NCBI RefSeq assembly: GCF_003628125.1
Contig: NZ_RBZU01000006.1
Span: 124,001-188,000 of the forward strand
Length of the DNA: 64,000 bases
Direction: 5' to 3'
Source: Pararobbsia silviterrae
Lineage (GTDB): Bacteria; Pseudomonadota; Gammaproteobacteria; Burkholderiales; Burkholderiaceae
Under the pieces are notes generated by a model. That model made no database searches and was not told where the DNA came from. It was given only the letters and a program-made list of their open reading frames with translations. Shown one piece after another: positions 8,595 through 15,982 of the stretch. The position numbers were made by a program, and so were the translations under genes. Every line of letters starts with the position of its first letter. Position 1 is the first letter of the stretch.

Positions 8595-8737
8595 CGGACC
8601 GCCGCTAAACGGACCGCCGCTAAACGGACCGCCGCTAAACGGACCGCCGCTAAACGGACCGCCGCTAAACGGACCGCCGCTAAACCGATCGCCGCTAAAC
8701 CGATCGCCGCTAAACCGATCGCCGCTAAACCGATCGC
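8588..8737. repeat. ten-copy 15-bp tandem repeat in two blocks
   Basis: Six exact copies of CGCTAAACGGACCGC (8588-8677) are followed by four exact copies of CGCTAAACCGATCGC (8678-8737). The two variants share CGCTAAAC and differ only at positions 9-12 of the unit (GGAC against CGAT). There are no spacers, so this is not a CRISPR. The array ends 5 bases before the stop codon of the WcaJ-type gene on the minus strand. The block structure suggests recent expansion by slippage or unequal recombination of two sequence variants. Confidence 0.95.
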
Positions 8738-8742
8738 GCGCC

Positions 8743-10155
8743 TTACACCGCGTTACGGCCCAGGATGATCGACGGGATCGTCTTGACGAGAATTTCGAGG
8801 TCGAGCCAGAGCGACCAATTCGTGATGTAGTACCGGTCGTATTCGACGCGACGCTCCATCTTGTCGGGCGTGTCCGTGATGCCGCGCAGGCCGTTGATCT
8901 GCGCCCAGCCCGTGATGCCGGGCTTCACGCTATGACGCAGCATGTACCCCGGAATCAGGCGCCGATACAGTTCGTTGTGCTCGGCAGCATGCGGCCGGGG
9001 GCCGATAAGGCTCATCGAGCCGCCGACGACGTTGAACAATTGCGGCAATTCATCGAGCGAACTCCGTCGGAGGAAACGACCGACCGTCGTGATCCGGCCA
9101 TCGCCGACGCGGGCCTGACGGACTTCCCCTTCGGCCTCCTCATCCTCCTTGCGAGGCGTGAAGCGCATCGACCGGAATTTACGCACGTTGATCGGCTCGC
9201 CGCGCTCGCCGTAGCGAACCTGGCGGAACAGAATCGGCCCGGCCGAATCGAGGCGAACCGCGATCGCGATCAAGACCATCAGTGGCGACAGCATCAACAG
9301 CATCAGACTCGCGCCGGCGATGTCGACAAGGCGCTTGACCATGCGCGACAAACCGAGAATCCGGATATCGTGCAACGCCAGCAAAGGCACGCCCGCAAGC
9401 GATGCGCTGCTCGTCGTCGGACCGTCGAAAAAGCGCAACTCGGGCACAAGGTAGATCGCGGCCGTCGAATCGTAGAGACGATCCATGATCTCGGTGGTCA
9501 GGTTCTCGCGATTGAATTCCCCCATCGCGATGAACACCATCTGAAAGTCGTTGGCCTGCACGCGCGCCGCGGCGTCCGCATAGCGGCCGAGATAGGGCGG
9601 CAGCGTCTCGCCGGGTTCCGGCACGACGGGCATCTCGTTGTAATAGCCGTCGATCCGGATGCCCAGCAGCGGCGAACGCTGTAAACGCAGGTTCAGTCTG
9701 CGCGCTTCGCTGCAAAAACCGAAGAACACCGCATGACGCTGATTGCCGGGTGCGTTGTTGATCGCGTGCGCGGCGGCGCGCAGCAGGGCGAGACCGATGA
9801 GCTGAAGCGGCAGCGCGAGCGCCGTCCATTCAATCAGCAGGGTCCGCAATTCGCCGCTGCCGTCGTGCGTGAAGAACAGCAGCACGACGAGCACGATCAA
9901 TAGACGGAACCAGCGCAGCGCGCCCTGGCTCAGCATCCACCAAAGATTGCGCGCGCTCGACACGAGATGAAAACGCACGAAAATCACGAAGGCCGCGACG
10001 GCCAACGTACCGGTCAACGCGCGCGCATATGGCGTACCGGCAATCTGTCCATTAGTTGGGAGCAGTACGAAAAACGCAGCCGTGTTCAGCACAGCGCTGA
10101 TGACCCCGACCAAAGCCATAAACAGGCGGTGATGGGGAGGCGTTTGAGAGGACAT
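8743..10155 (-). CDS. undecaprenyl-phosphate glucose phosphotransferase (WcaJ/GumD-type)
   Basis: 470-residue polyprenyl glycosylphosphotransferase that starts exopolysaccharide repeat units by moving a sugar-1-phosphate, usually glucose, onto undecaprenyl phosphate. Several hydrophobic segments occupy roughly the first 130 residues, a soluble CoA-binding-like middle region follows, and the C-terminal bacterial sugar-transferase domain shows VKRLVDIAGA, FRQVRYGERG, VRKFRSM, SLDELPQLFNV and LIGPRPH, then KPGITGWAQING. It converges on the WecG-type gene. The length and full set of membrane segments favour the WcaJ class over short PglC-like enzymes. Confidence 0.93.
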   Translation of the reverse strand: MSSQTPPHHRLFMALVGVISAVLNTAAFFVLLPTNGQIAGTPYARALTGTLAVAAFVIFVRFHLVSSARNLWWMLSQGALRWFRLLIVLVVLLFFTHDGSGELRTLLIEWTALALPLQLIGLALLRAAAHAINNAPGNQRHAVFFGFCSEARRLNLRLQRSPLLGIRIDGYYNEMPVVPEPGETLPPYLGRYADAAARVQANDFQMVFIAMGEFNRENLTTEIMDRLYDSTAAIYLVPELRFFDGPTTSSASLAGVPLLALHDIRILGLSRMVKRLVDIAGASLMLLMLSPLMVLIAIAVRLDSAGPILFRQVRYGERGEPINVRKFRSMRFTPRKEDEEAEGEVRQARVGDGRITTVGRFLRRSSLDELPQLFNVVGGSMSLIGPRPHAAEHNELYRRLIPGYMLRHSVKPGITGWAQINGLRGITDTPDKMERRVEYDRYYITNWSLWLDLEILVKTIPSIILGRNAV

Positions 10156-10265
10156 GGCAAATCCGTACGGCTGACCGACACGACAGCGTTGATCTGGGCC
10201 GGCACCGCAAGGGCATCCGGGTTCCGGTTGGCTCGTAGGAAATCCGTCTAGACACGACGCAACTC

Positions 10266-10445
10266 ATGCATGCTGCGTCGACGATGCGTCGCGCGGTCAT
10301 GCTTGCGATCGGAGGCACGCTGCAAATAGGCGCACTGGTTTTCTATTTCGCGCGCAACTCGCAGGACATGCGTTTAAACGGCCGTCCCCGTCGGCCTCGG
10401 CGCTTGATCCGGCGGCGCGAAGGGTCTATTTTCGAGCCGTTCTAG
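10266..10445 (+). CDS. possible small membrane protein (59 residues)
   Basis: An ATG-to-TAG frame encodes about 59 residues with one hydrophobic stretch (AVMLAIGGTLQIGALVFYF) followed by a strongly basic Arg/Pro-rich tail. That layout is typical of single-pass proteins with an inside-positive end. There is no clear ribosome site for ATG 10266 or ATG 10284, and nothing recognisable in the sequence. It lies alone between the divergent WcaJ-type gene and the end of the ABC operon, in a region otherwise without a gene (10156-10607). Treat as a candidate only. Confidence 0.25.
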   Translation: MHAASTMRRAVMLAIGGTLQIGALVFYFARNSQDMRLNGRPRRPRRLIRRREGSIFEPF

Positions 10446-10607
10446 CAGAACTGCGAGCCGTTATTCAAGCGTTGTGCGTATCTTAGCAGCCCGTTTTGAA
10501 TCTGCGTATAGCGATGCGGCGGATATGACACATGTCGTAAGGCAGCGCTGCGCGCGCCCCGATCGTTCAAACCCGCGTTTAATGCGGATTTGCGCGGTGC
10601 AGCGCCT

Positions 10608-10967
10608 TCAGGAGCGGCCGCGCTCGACGACCGATACGCGTGCATGCTGCGAACGCCAGCCCGAAGCCAATGCGCCGGCGCCGAGCAAGGCGGTCGCCAT
10701 CCAGAACACGGACGTCGAATAGCGCGTGATGCCGAGAAAATGCTGATTCAGGCACAGTGCCTGCGCGAGCGCGCAGAGGTCCGTGGTCGTCGCGACGCAG
10801 GTCAAGGCGTCGGAGTACTTCAGATACGTCGCGTTGAGGACCGGTCGAAACACGATGTACCACCACGCAAGCCCGACCGCGACGCTGAGACCGCCCGCGC
10901 CGAGCAGCAGCGTATCGAGCCGGACGTGTGCGATGCGTCGTGCGGTAAGCCTTACCTTAGACGTCAT
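10608..10967 (-). CDS. small two-pass membrane protein at the end of the ABC operon
   Basis: 119 residues with two clear membrane segments: LDTLLLGAGGLSVAVGLAWW near residue 20 and VFWMATALLGAGALASGW near residue 90. The loop between them contains three cysteines in a TCVATTTDLCALAQALC pattern. I do not recognise a family. The ATG lies inside the end of the ATPase gene (11-base overlap), so it is translated with the importer and is probably an accessory subunit or a partner of it. The loop should face the periplasm if the basic N-terminus stays inside. Confidence 0.65.
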   Translation of the reverse strand: MTSKVRLTARRIAHVRLDTLLLGAGGLSVAVGLAWWYIVFRPVLNATYLKYSDALTCVATTTDLCALAQALCLNQHFLGITRYSTSVFWMATALLGAGALASGWRSQHARVSVVERGRS

Positions 10968-11775
10968 GCGATACCCCGAGCGTTTCGAGAAGCTGGCGCC
11001 GCAATTCAACGAGATCCGCATCGTCACGACGGCGCGGATGCAGTTTGTCGACGACGATTTCCGACACGATGCGCGCGGGCCGGTCGCTGAAGACGATGAC
11101 GCGGTCCGCGAGCAACAGCGCTTCCTCGACGTCGTGCGTCACGAGCAGGGCCGTGAATCCCTGGCTGCGCCAAAGCCCGAGCAATTCGTTTTGCATATTG
11201 AGTCGCGTCAGCGAATCGAGCTTGCCGAACGGTTCGTCGAGCAACAGCAAACGCGGATGATTGACGAGCGCGCGTGCAATCGCGGCACGCTGCGCCATTC
11301 CGCCCGAGAGCTGATGCGGATAGGCCTGTGCAAACGAATCGAGTTTGACGAGCCGCAGGATGTCGTCGACGCGCGAGGTCTGCGCAGGCAACAGGCCGCG
11401 CGCATCGAGACCAGCCGCGACGTTCTGCCAGACCGTCAGCCAGGGAAACAAGGTCGCTTCCTGAAACACGAGCAAACGCGAGGGGCCCGGACCCGTGACG
11501 CGCAGTCCGTCTTCGAGAATCTGGCCCGAGCGCGGCACGTCGAGTCCCGCGGCCAGACGCAGCAGCGTGGATTTGCCGCTGCCCGAGGGGCCGAGCAAGG
11601 CGACGAATTCGCCCGCGTCGACATGCAGGCTCACATCGTCGAGCACGCGAAACGTCTGCCCCTTGATTTCGAATGCGTGCGATACGCGCTCGATATCGAG
11701 CCTCAAAGCCCGCGCGGCGAGTGCGTCGAAGTCGTCGTCGACGGATTCGGACGATGCAATCGGCGTATGACTCAT
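10957..11775 (-). CDS. ABC transporter ATP-binding protein, NitT/TauT (nitrate/sulfonate) type
   Basis: 272-residue ATPase. Walker A is GPSGSGKST, the signature is LSGGMAQR and Walker B is LLLLDEPFGKLD followed by an H-loop histidine in VTHDVEEA. The DEPFGKLD form is typical of the sulfonate/nitrate/taurine importers. The start codon overlaps the permease stop (ATGA) with GGGG upstream. A long upstream reading frame exists but is a shadow of the permease gene. About 40 residues precede the core ATPase fold, somewhat more than usual. Confidence 0.93.
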   Translation of the reverse strand: MSHTPIASSESVDDDFDALAARALRLDIERVSHAFEIKGQTFRVLDDVSLHVDAGEFVALLGPSGSGKSTLLRLAAGLDVPRSGQILEDGLRVTGPGPSRLLVFQEATLFPWLTVWQNVAAGLDARGLLPAQTSRVDDILRLVKLDSFAQAYPHQLSGGMAQRAAIARALVNHPRLLLLDEPFGKLDSLTRLNMQNELLGLWRSQGFTALLVTHDVEEALLLADRVIVFSDRPARIVSEIVVDKLHPRRRDDADLVELRRQLLETLGVSHDV

Positions 11776-12758
11776 AGAATCCCCTTCTGCCAGATAAGCA
11801 GCCGTTCGCGGACCACGGACTGAAGCTTGACGAGACCGGCGCAGATCAGCGCCATGATCAGCAGCGCGGCATACACATTGGCATACGCCGAATACGACGT
11901 ATTGAACTGCAGATACCAGCCGAGCCCGTATTTGGCGCCGAGCATCTCGGCGATCACGAGCACGGCGAACGAGTAATACAGACCCATGAACAAGCCGACG
12001 AACACATTCGGCAGGGCCGCCGGGATCGCGATCTTGCGGATGCGCCAACGCGAGCTTGCGCCGAACGTTAGCGCGACATCGTAGTAAGCGCGATTGACCT
12101 GGCTGACGCCCGCCGCCGTCAGGATGGCGACCGGAATGCCGGATGCCAGCGCGACGAGGAAAATGCTCGCGTAGAACGTGCTGGGGAAAATAAAGAACGT
12201 GCACGGAATCCACGCGCTCGCGGGCACGGGGCCGATCAGCTTGAGCAGCGGCGTGCCCCAATACGAGAAGCGCGCCGACCATCCGAGTGCGACGCCTGCC
12301 GCGAATCCGGCCGCCACGCCCGAGAAAAAGCCCAATATCCAGAGCCGTCCGGTATAGCCGATGCAGATCAACAAGCGCGACCAGTCGTTCACGTAGACAT
12401 AGAGGAGCCCTTGAGGCGGCGAAAAAAACGGCTTGGGCAACCAGCCGAGCTTCGCCGTCAACAACTCCCACACGGCAAGCCACACGCCGATCGCGACAAA
12501 CCACGGCCCATAATGGACGACGGTTTTCGGATGCCATGCCGGTACGACGGCAAGCACGACGAAGACGGCCGCGCCGATCGCGAGCAGCAGCGCGAACAGG
12601 CCGGTTTGGTCGCCCCAGACGATCTTGTCGGGCAAGACCCAGGTGATCGCTGCGGCAACGAGCCAGCTTGCCGCGGCGACCCATCCGAGCTTCCACGCGC
12701 CCGCTAGAAAACCCGGACGCTGCGCCTGCGCGGCGCTTTCCACGTGAACGGTCGTCAT
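11772..12758 (-). CDS. ABC transporter permease, NitT/TauT type
   Basis: About 328 residues. The permease core has the EAA loop GASSRWRIRKIAIPAALPN that docks to the ATPase. Before it lies an N-terminal extension with two additional hydrophobic segments (residues about 20-75), so the protein is longer than the 250-280 residues usual in this family. ATG 12758 is 8 bases from the binding-protein stop. The operon order is binding protein, permease, ATPase, small membrane protein. Confidence 0.92.
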   Translation of the reverse strand: MTTVHVESAAQAQRPGFLAGAWKLGWVAAASWLVAAAITWVLPDKIVWGDQTGLFALLLAIGAAVFVVLAVVPAWHPKTVVHYGPWFVAIGVWLAVWELLTAKLGWLPKPFFSPPQGLLYVYVNDWSRLLICIGYTGRLWILGFFSGVAAGFAAGVALGWSARFSYWGTPLLKLIGPVPASAWIPCTFFIFPSTFYASIFLVALASGIPVAILTAAGVSQVNRAYYDVALTFGASSRWRIRKIAIPAALPNVFVGLFMGLYYSFAVLVIAEMLGAKYGLGWYLQFNTSYSAYANVYAALLIMALICAGLVKLQSVVRERLLIWQKGIL

Positions 12759-12765
12759 ATCGGGC

Positions 12766-13833
12766 TCAGGTCTTGAAGATGTCGACCGTGACGCGCTGGG
12801 CGATTTCCTCGGGATTCGTCTTCGCATCGATGACGCCGGTCGTCTTGAGCTGCTCGTAACCGATGCGCACTTCCTTCTCGAGTTCCTTGCCGAACCAGTT
12901 CTGGTGATACGTCAGCGAACTGAGCACCGTCGTGAGGTCTTCGACCGAGAGGCCCGGCTTGAGCGTATCGAAGTACCACTTCGCGACTTCGTCGGGGTGC
13001 GCGGCCGTGTATTGATGCGTTTCGAGATTCGCGGCGGCGACGCGGCGAATCGTGTCCTGGTTCTGCGCCCAGTAATCGCCGTTGACGCCGAGCACGCAGC
13101 ACACGCGATCCTGGAACACGCCCGTTTGCGTGTCGTAGATCTTGCGCAGCTTGTATTTCTTCTCGTACGAATAGGCCCACGGATCCATGTGTGCGACCGC
13201 GTCGGCTTCGCCGCGCTCGACGCCTTCCGCGACGAGATCGAACGGGAAGACCTTCCACGTCACGTCGCGGTTCGGATCGATGCCGTTCGCGGCCAACGCG
13301 ACGGAGAACGCCACGCGCGAGGGCGAGCCCGCGTCGAACGTGCCGATCGTCTTGCCTTTGAGGTCCTTGATCGTCTTGATGCCCGAATCTTCCTTGACGA
13401 GCAGACGCTGGCATCCACCGTGCGATCCGGCGAACAGCTTGACGTCGAAGCCCTGTTCGATGGGTTTGAGCCAGTCGTGCAGCAGGCCCGGGCCCGCTTC
13501 GGCTTTCTTCGTCGCGAGCGATTGAATCAGCGTCTGGCCGCTAGCGCCCTGATAGAACAAATCGACGTCGAGTCCGTGCTTCGAATAGATACCCTTCGCC
13601 ACGCCGAATCCGACGGGCGAATGGCAGGCCGCGACTTCGGTCCACTCGATGCTGATTTTGGTCGGTTTGGCCTGCACGGCGAAACTGTTGACCTGAAAGG
13701 CCCCGAGACCGAGCGCGCTGACCGCGCCCAATCCGCCGACGCCCTTGAGCAGCGTGCGCCGCGGCGTCGATACCTGGGACGTTGAATTCACCCTGTCATG
13801 GGCCGGCGTCGCGCCGGACGTATTTTTTTTCAT
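12766..13833 (-). CDS. NMT1-like ABC transporter substrate-binding protein (Tat-exported)
   Basis: 355-residue periplasmic binding protein of the nitrate/sulfonate/NMT1-THI5 group. The N-terminus carries a twin-arginine signal (PRRTLLKGVGG followed by a hydrophobic stretch). The mature part shows FGVAKGIYSKHGLDVDL and IKTIKDLKGKTIGTFDAGSP, typical of the fold. AGGA sits 8 bases before the chosen ATG. The leader upstream resembles the NMT1 RNA motif, known as a xanthine riboswitch, so a purine such as xanthine or urate is a reasonable candidate ligand; the protein sequence alone would also fit nitrate, sulfonate or a pyrimidine. Confidence 0.9.
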   Translation of the reverse strand: MKKNTSGATPAHDRVNSTSQVSTPRRTLLKGVGGLGAVSALGLGAFQVNSFAVQAKPTKISIEWTEVAACHSPVGFGVAKGIYSKHGLDVDLFYQGASGQTLIQSLATKKAEAGPGLLHDWLKPIEQGFDVKLFAGSHGGCQRLLVKEDSGIKTIKDLKGKTIGTFDAGSPSRVAFSVALAANGIDPNRDVTWKVFPFDLVAEGVERGEADAVAHMDPWAYSYEKKYKLRKIYDTQTGVFQDRVCCVLGVNGDYWAQNQDTIRRVAAANLETHQYTAAHPDEVAKWYFDTLKPGLSVEDLTTVLSSLTYHQNWFGKELEKEVRIGYEQLKTTGVIDAKTNPEEIAQRVTVDIFKT

Positions 13834-14423
13834 GCTTTTTTCCTGGACGTTGATGTCGTTCGATACCGGAACCGCAGAAGCTCGGAAAGCAAGAACAGAT
13901 GCGCATTGCGTCAACGGGAAGACCGCGCGCCGATCCCCTCGACGATCTTTGTTACGACTGCTGGTCACGCGCCCGCGGAAGGGTTCCGCGGATCGACATC
14001 GACGCGCTTGCGCAAGGCAACGGACGCGAGCGCGCGATCTGCTTCGATGCCGGATGGACGGCCCTTGCCAGAACAGGCCATCTGCCTAGGTGGATTCGCC
14101 GCACCCTGAGGTGCTCGGGATCACCGATCGCGCGCATGCGTTCCCGGACGAGCGCGTCGAGCGATGCACACGCGCGGATAGGATGTTTCCGCGCATCGTT
14201 GCCGACACGTCGCCAAGTTGGCTGTGATGCGGAAAAGGTTACAAGGTCCCCGGCACGTCACTCAAGCGATAAAAACTCAGATGCTTATCCGGGGGGTGAA
14301 TTAGCAGCCCAAAGCGTGATTGATGGCGATAGGCTGCAGCGTGCCGATCGAATCCGTCGGCGATGGATGGGTTGTTTTGGGGGTCGCTTGCGCCCCCTTT
14401 TGCGCGCCTATTGACGCACCGAT
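13834..14423. other. gene-free stretch holding the importer leader and the dipeptidase 3' end
   Basis: No coding frame is convincing over this stretch. The part from 13834 to about 14115 is the leader of the ABC operon and contains the riboswitch-like element. The part beyond that is the downstream region of the dipeptidase gene, with a GGGGG/CCCCC hairpin at 14379-14397 that lacks a U-run on the dipeptidase strand. Confidence 0.5.
14056..14114 (-). ncRNA. candidate NMT1 (xanthine-I) riboswitch in the importer leader
   Basis: On the minus strand, about 220 bases before the binding-protein ATG, the leader has a hairpin (GCACC-TCAG-GGTGC, 14101-14114), then ACCTAGGCAG, ATGGCCTG, TTCTGGCAAG and GGGCCGTCC. 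ATGGCC can pair with GGCCGT. This order of AGGCAG, TGGCC, GGCAA and GGCC resembles my recollection of the NMT1 motif, which is known to sit before NMT1-type binding proteins and to sense xanthine/urate. The match is from memory and not scored against a model. A guanidine-I element was considered because it also precedes such importers, but its hallmark sequences are absent. Confidence 0.5.
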
Positions 14424-15905
14424 TTATGCGCCTTCGAAGTGATACTTCTTCTCGACGTCCTTGGCGATATCCGTGACGATTTCGTTCGACAGATCGCGTG
14501 CGACCTGCACACCTTGCGCGACCGTCTCGTTCGTGAACGCATCGAGCAACTGCTTGGCCTTGGCCGGATCCTGCGCGTAAGTGTCCGCGTACTGCTTTTC
14601 GAACGCATGCTGTCGCGTTGCGATGTCGGCCGCTAAGGCATCGAAGCGTTGTCGCACCAGCGGACCGTATTTCGGATAGTTCTGCAGCGCGAGCGCTTGC
14701 ACGCGACGGAATGCCCAATACGCCGAGAGATCGTCGGCCTTGTTCGTCGCGCCTTGCAGCGATGCGGGAATCGCGGCACCTTCGTAGAGCGGCAAATAGA
14801 CGCCGAGCGCGGCCATCCCGAAGCTCAGATACTCGACATTCGCGATCGCCGGCGGCAAGTCCGTGCGTGTTTGCAGCACATGCGACTGCACGGTGCGGAA
14901 CACCGAAACGGGACGCTCGGTCACGCTCGGATCGGCGAGCGTATAGGGATCGTGCGGCGTGCCTTGATAGTGACTTTCGAGCGCCGCTTCGACATCGGCG
15001 AGGCTGATCTTGCGATCGGGTTTGGCGAAAGTCGGAAAATTATTGCTCTTGGGCCAATCGCCGACGAGCGCCTTGGTGAAGCTTCCCTGCAGATACGACA
15101 CGCGCGCGTAGTTATAGCCGACGTCGAGCTTCGGATCGTCGCGGCTGAACACTTCGCGGAAGTTGAAGGCCTTGCCGTTTTTCGGATCGAACAAGCCGTG
15201 ATCGGCCGCCCATTGTTCGAGGTTCGGTGACGACAGGACATTGGCCGTGTCGTTGAAATCGACCGAGCCGAGACGCGACTGGTTGGCCGATACGAAATAG
15301 CTGTCGTCAGGGATGCGTTGCGCGAGCCACTCGTGTCCGCCTGCATTTTCGAGGTACCACGCTTCGTTCTTGTCGACGATCGCGACGCCGACGCCTTCGG
15401 CCGCGCCGAGTTGTTCGATCAGATGGCCGAGCAGCAGCACGCCTTCGCGCGCGGTCTTGACCTGCGGCAGGATGACGGTCGGAATGACTTCTTCGACCAC
15501 GCCGCCTTCCTTTTTATAGGGGTCGACCTTCAATGTCGCGTCGTTGCTGAAAATGGTTTCCGTGGCCGATACGCCGACGCCCACGTCATTGAAGCCGGAC
15601 TCTTCGAACACCGTGTCCGAATGCACCAGCGTCGGGAACACGGGGTCGCCCGTATAGCCGAGCAGATGATCGGGCAGCTTGTACGTGAAGTGCCCTTCGA
15701 TCGTGCTCTTCACGACAGAGCCCTTGTCGCGCGGCGGATGGTAGACGTGGTCGATCGACGTCACGCCGTCGATCCCGTCGACGCTGCGCGCGACGAGGAT
15801 CGAGCCGTCCGCGCTGACGTTCTTGCCGACGATGATCGTCGTGCATGCCACGCTCGCTTGCGCGATGAGCGTGAGGACCAGAGATAGCGCCGTAATTTTC
15901 TTCAT
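14424..15905 (-). CDS. secreted C69 family dipeptidase
   Basis: 493-residue Ntn-hydrolase. The first 20 residues are a Sec signal ending SVA, and cleavage there exposes Cys21 (CTTIIVGK), the N-terminal nucleophile of the C69/U34 dipeptidases. DGSILVARSVDG follows, another conserved part of this fold. Members cleave dipeptides of broad sequence; this one would act in the periplasm or outside. It lies 77 bases after a TonB-dependent receptor gene on the same strand, so peptide import and cleavage may be linked. Confidence 0.92.
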   Translation of the reverse strand: MKKITALSLVLTLIAQASVACTTIIVGKNVSADGSILVARSVDGIDGVTSIDHVYHPPRDKGSVVKSTIEGHFTYKLPDHLLGYTGDPVFPTLVHSDTVFEESGFNDVGVGVSATETIFSNDATLKVDPYKKEGGVVEEVIPTVILPQVKTAREGVLLLGHLIEQLGAAEGVGVAIVDKNEAWYLENAGGHEWLAQRIPDDSYFVSANQSRLGSVDFNDTANVLSSPNLEQWAADHGLFDPKNGKAFNFREVFSRDDPKLDVGYNYARVSYLQGSFTKALVGDWPKSNNFPTFAKPDRKISLADVEAALESHYQGTPHDPYTLADPSVTERPVSVFRTVQSHVLQTRTDLPPAIANVEYLSFGMAALGVYLPLYEGAAIPASLQGATNKADDLSAYWAFRRVQALALQNYPKYGPLVRQRFDALAADIATRQHAFEKQYADTYAQDPAKAKQLLDAFTNETVAQGVQVARDLSNEIVTDIAKDVEKKYHFEGA

Positions 15906-15982
15906 GAGACGTGCTCACCGTGATGGAAAATGCTGACCGTTGCAAATGAGGCGCGCGATGCCGCGCGCCCCGTGCTCCGTGC

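Noticed and set aside
8588-8737. CRISPR array
   Set aside because: The repeats are directly joined 15-mers without spacers, and no Cas gene is nearby.
8557-9684. Plus-strand frame whose start is a repeated LNGPP peptide
   Set aside because: It is the translation of the 15-bp array followed by the antisense of the WcaJ-type gene; the minus-strand product has all family motifs.
10957-12696. 579-residue minus-strand frame as one protein
   Set aside because: Only the part from 11775 down has ATPase sequence; the upstream part is an off-frame reading of the permease gene, and the real start overlaps the permease stop.
13990-14150. Guanidine-I riboswitch
   Set aside because: Considered because it often precedes NitT/TauT importers, but the conserved GGTCCGAGAG-type and ACACGG-type blocks are not present.
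14379-14397. Terminator of the dipeptidase gene
   Set aside because: The G5/C5 stem has a T-run only on the plus strand, where no gene ends; on the dipeptidase strand no T-run follows.
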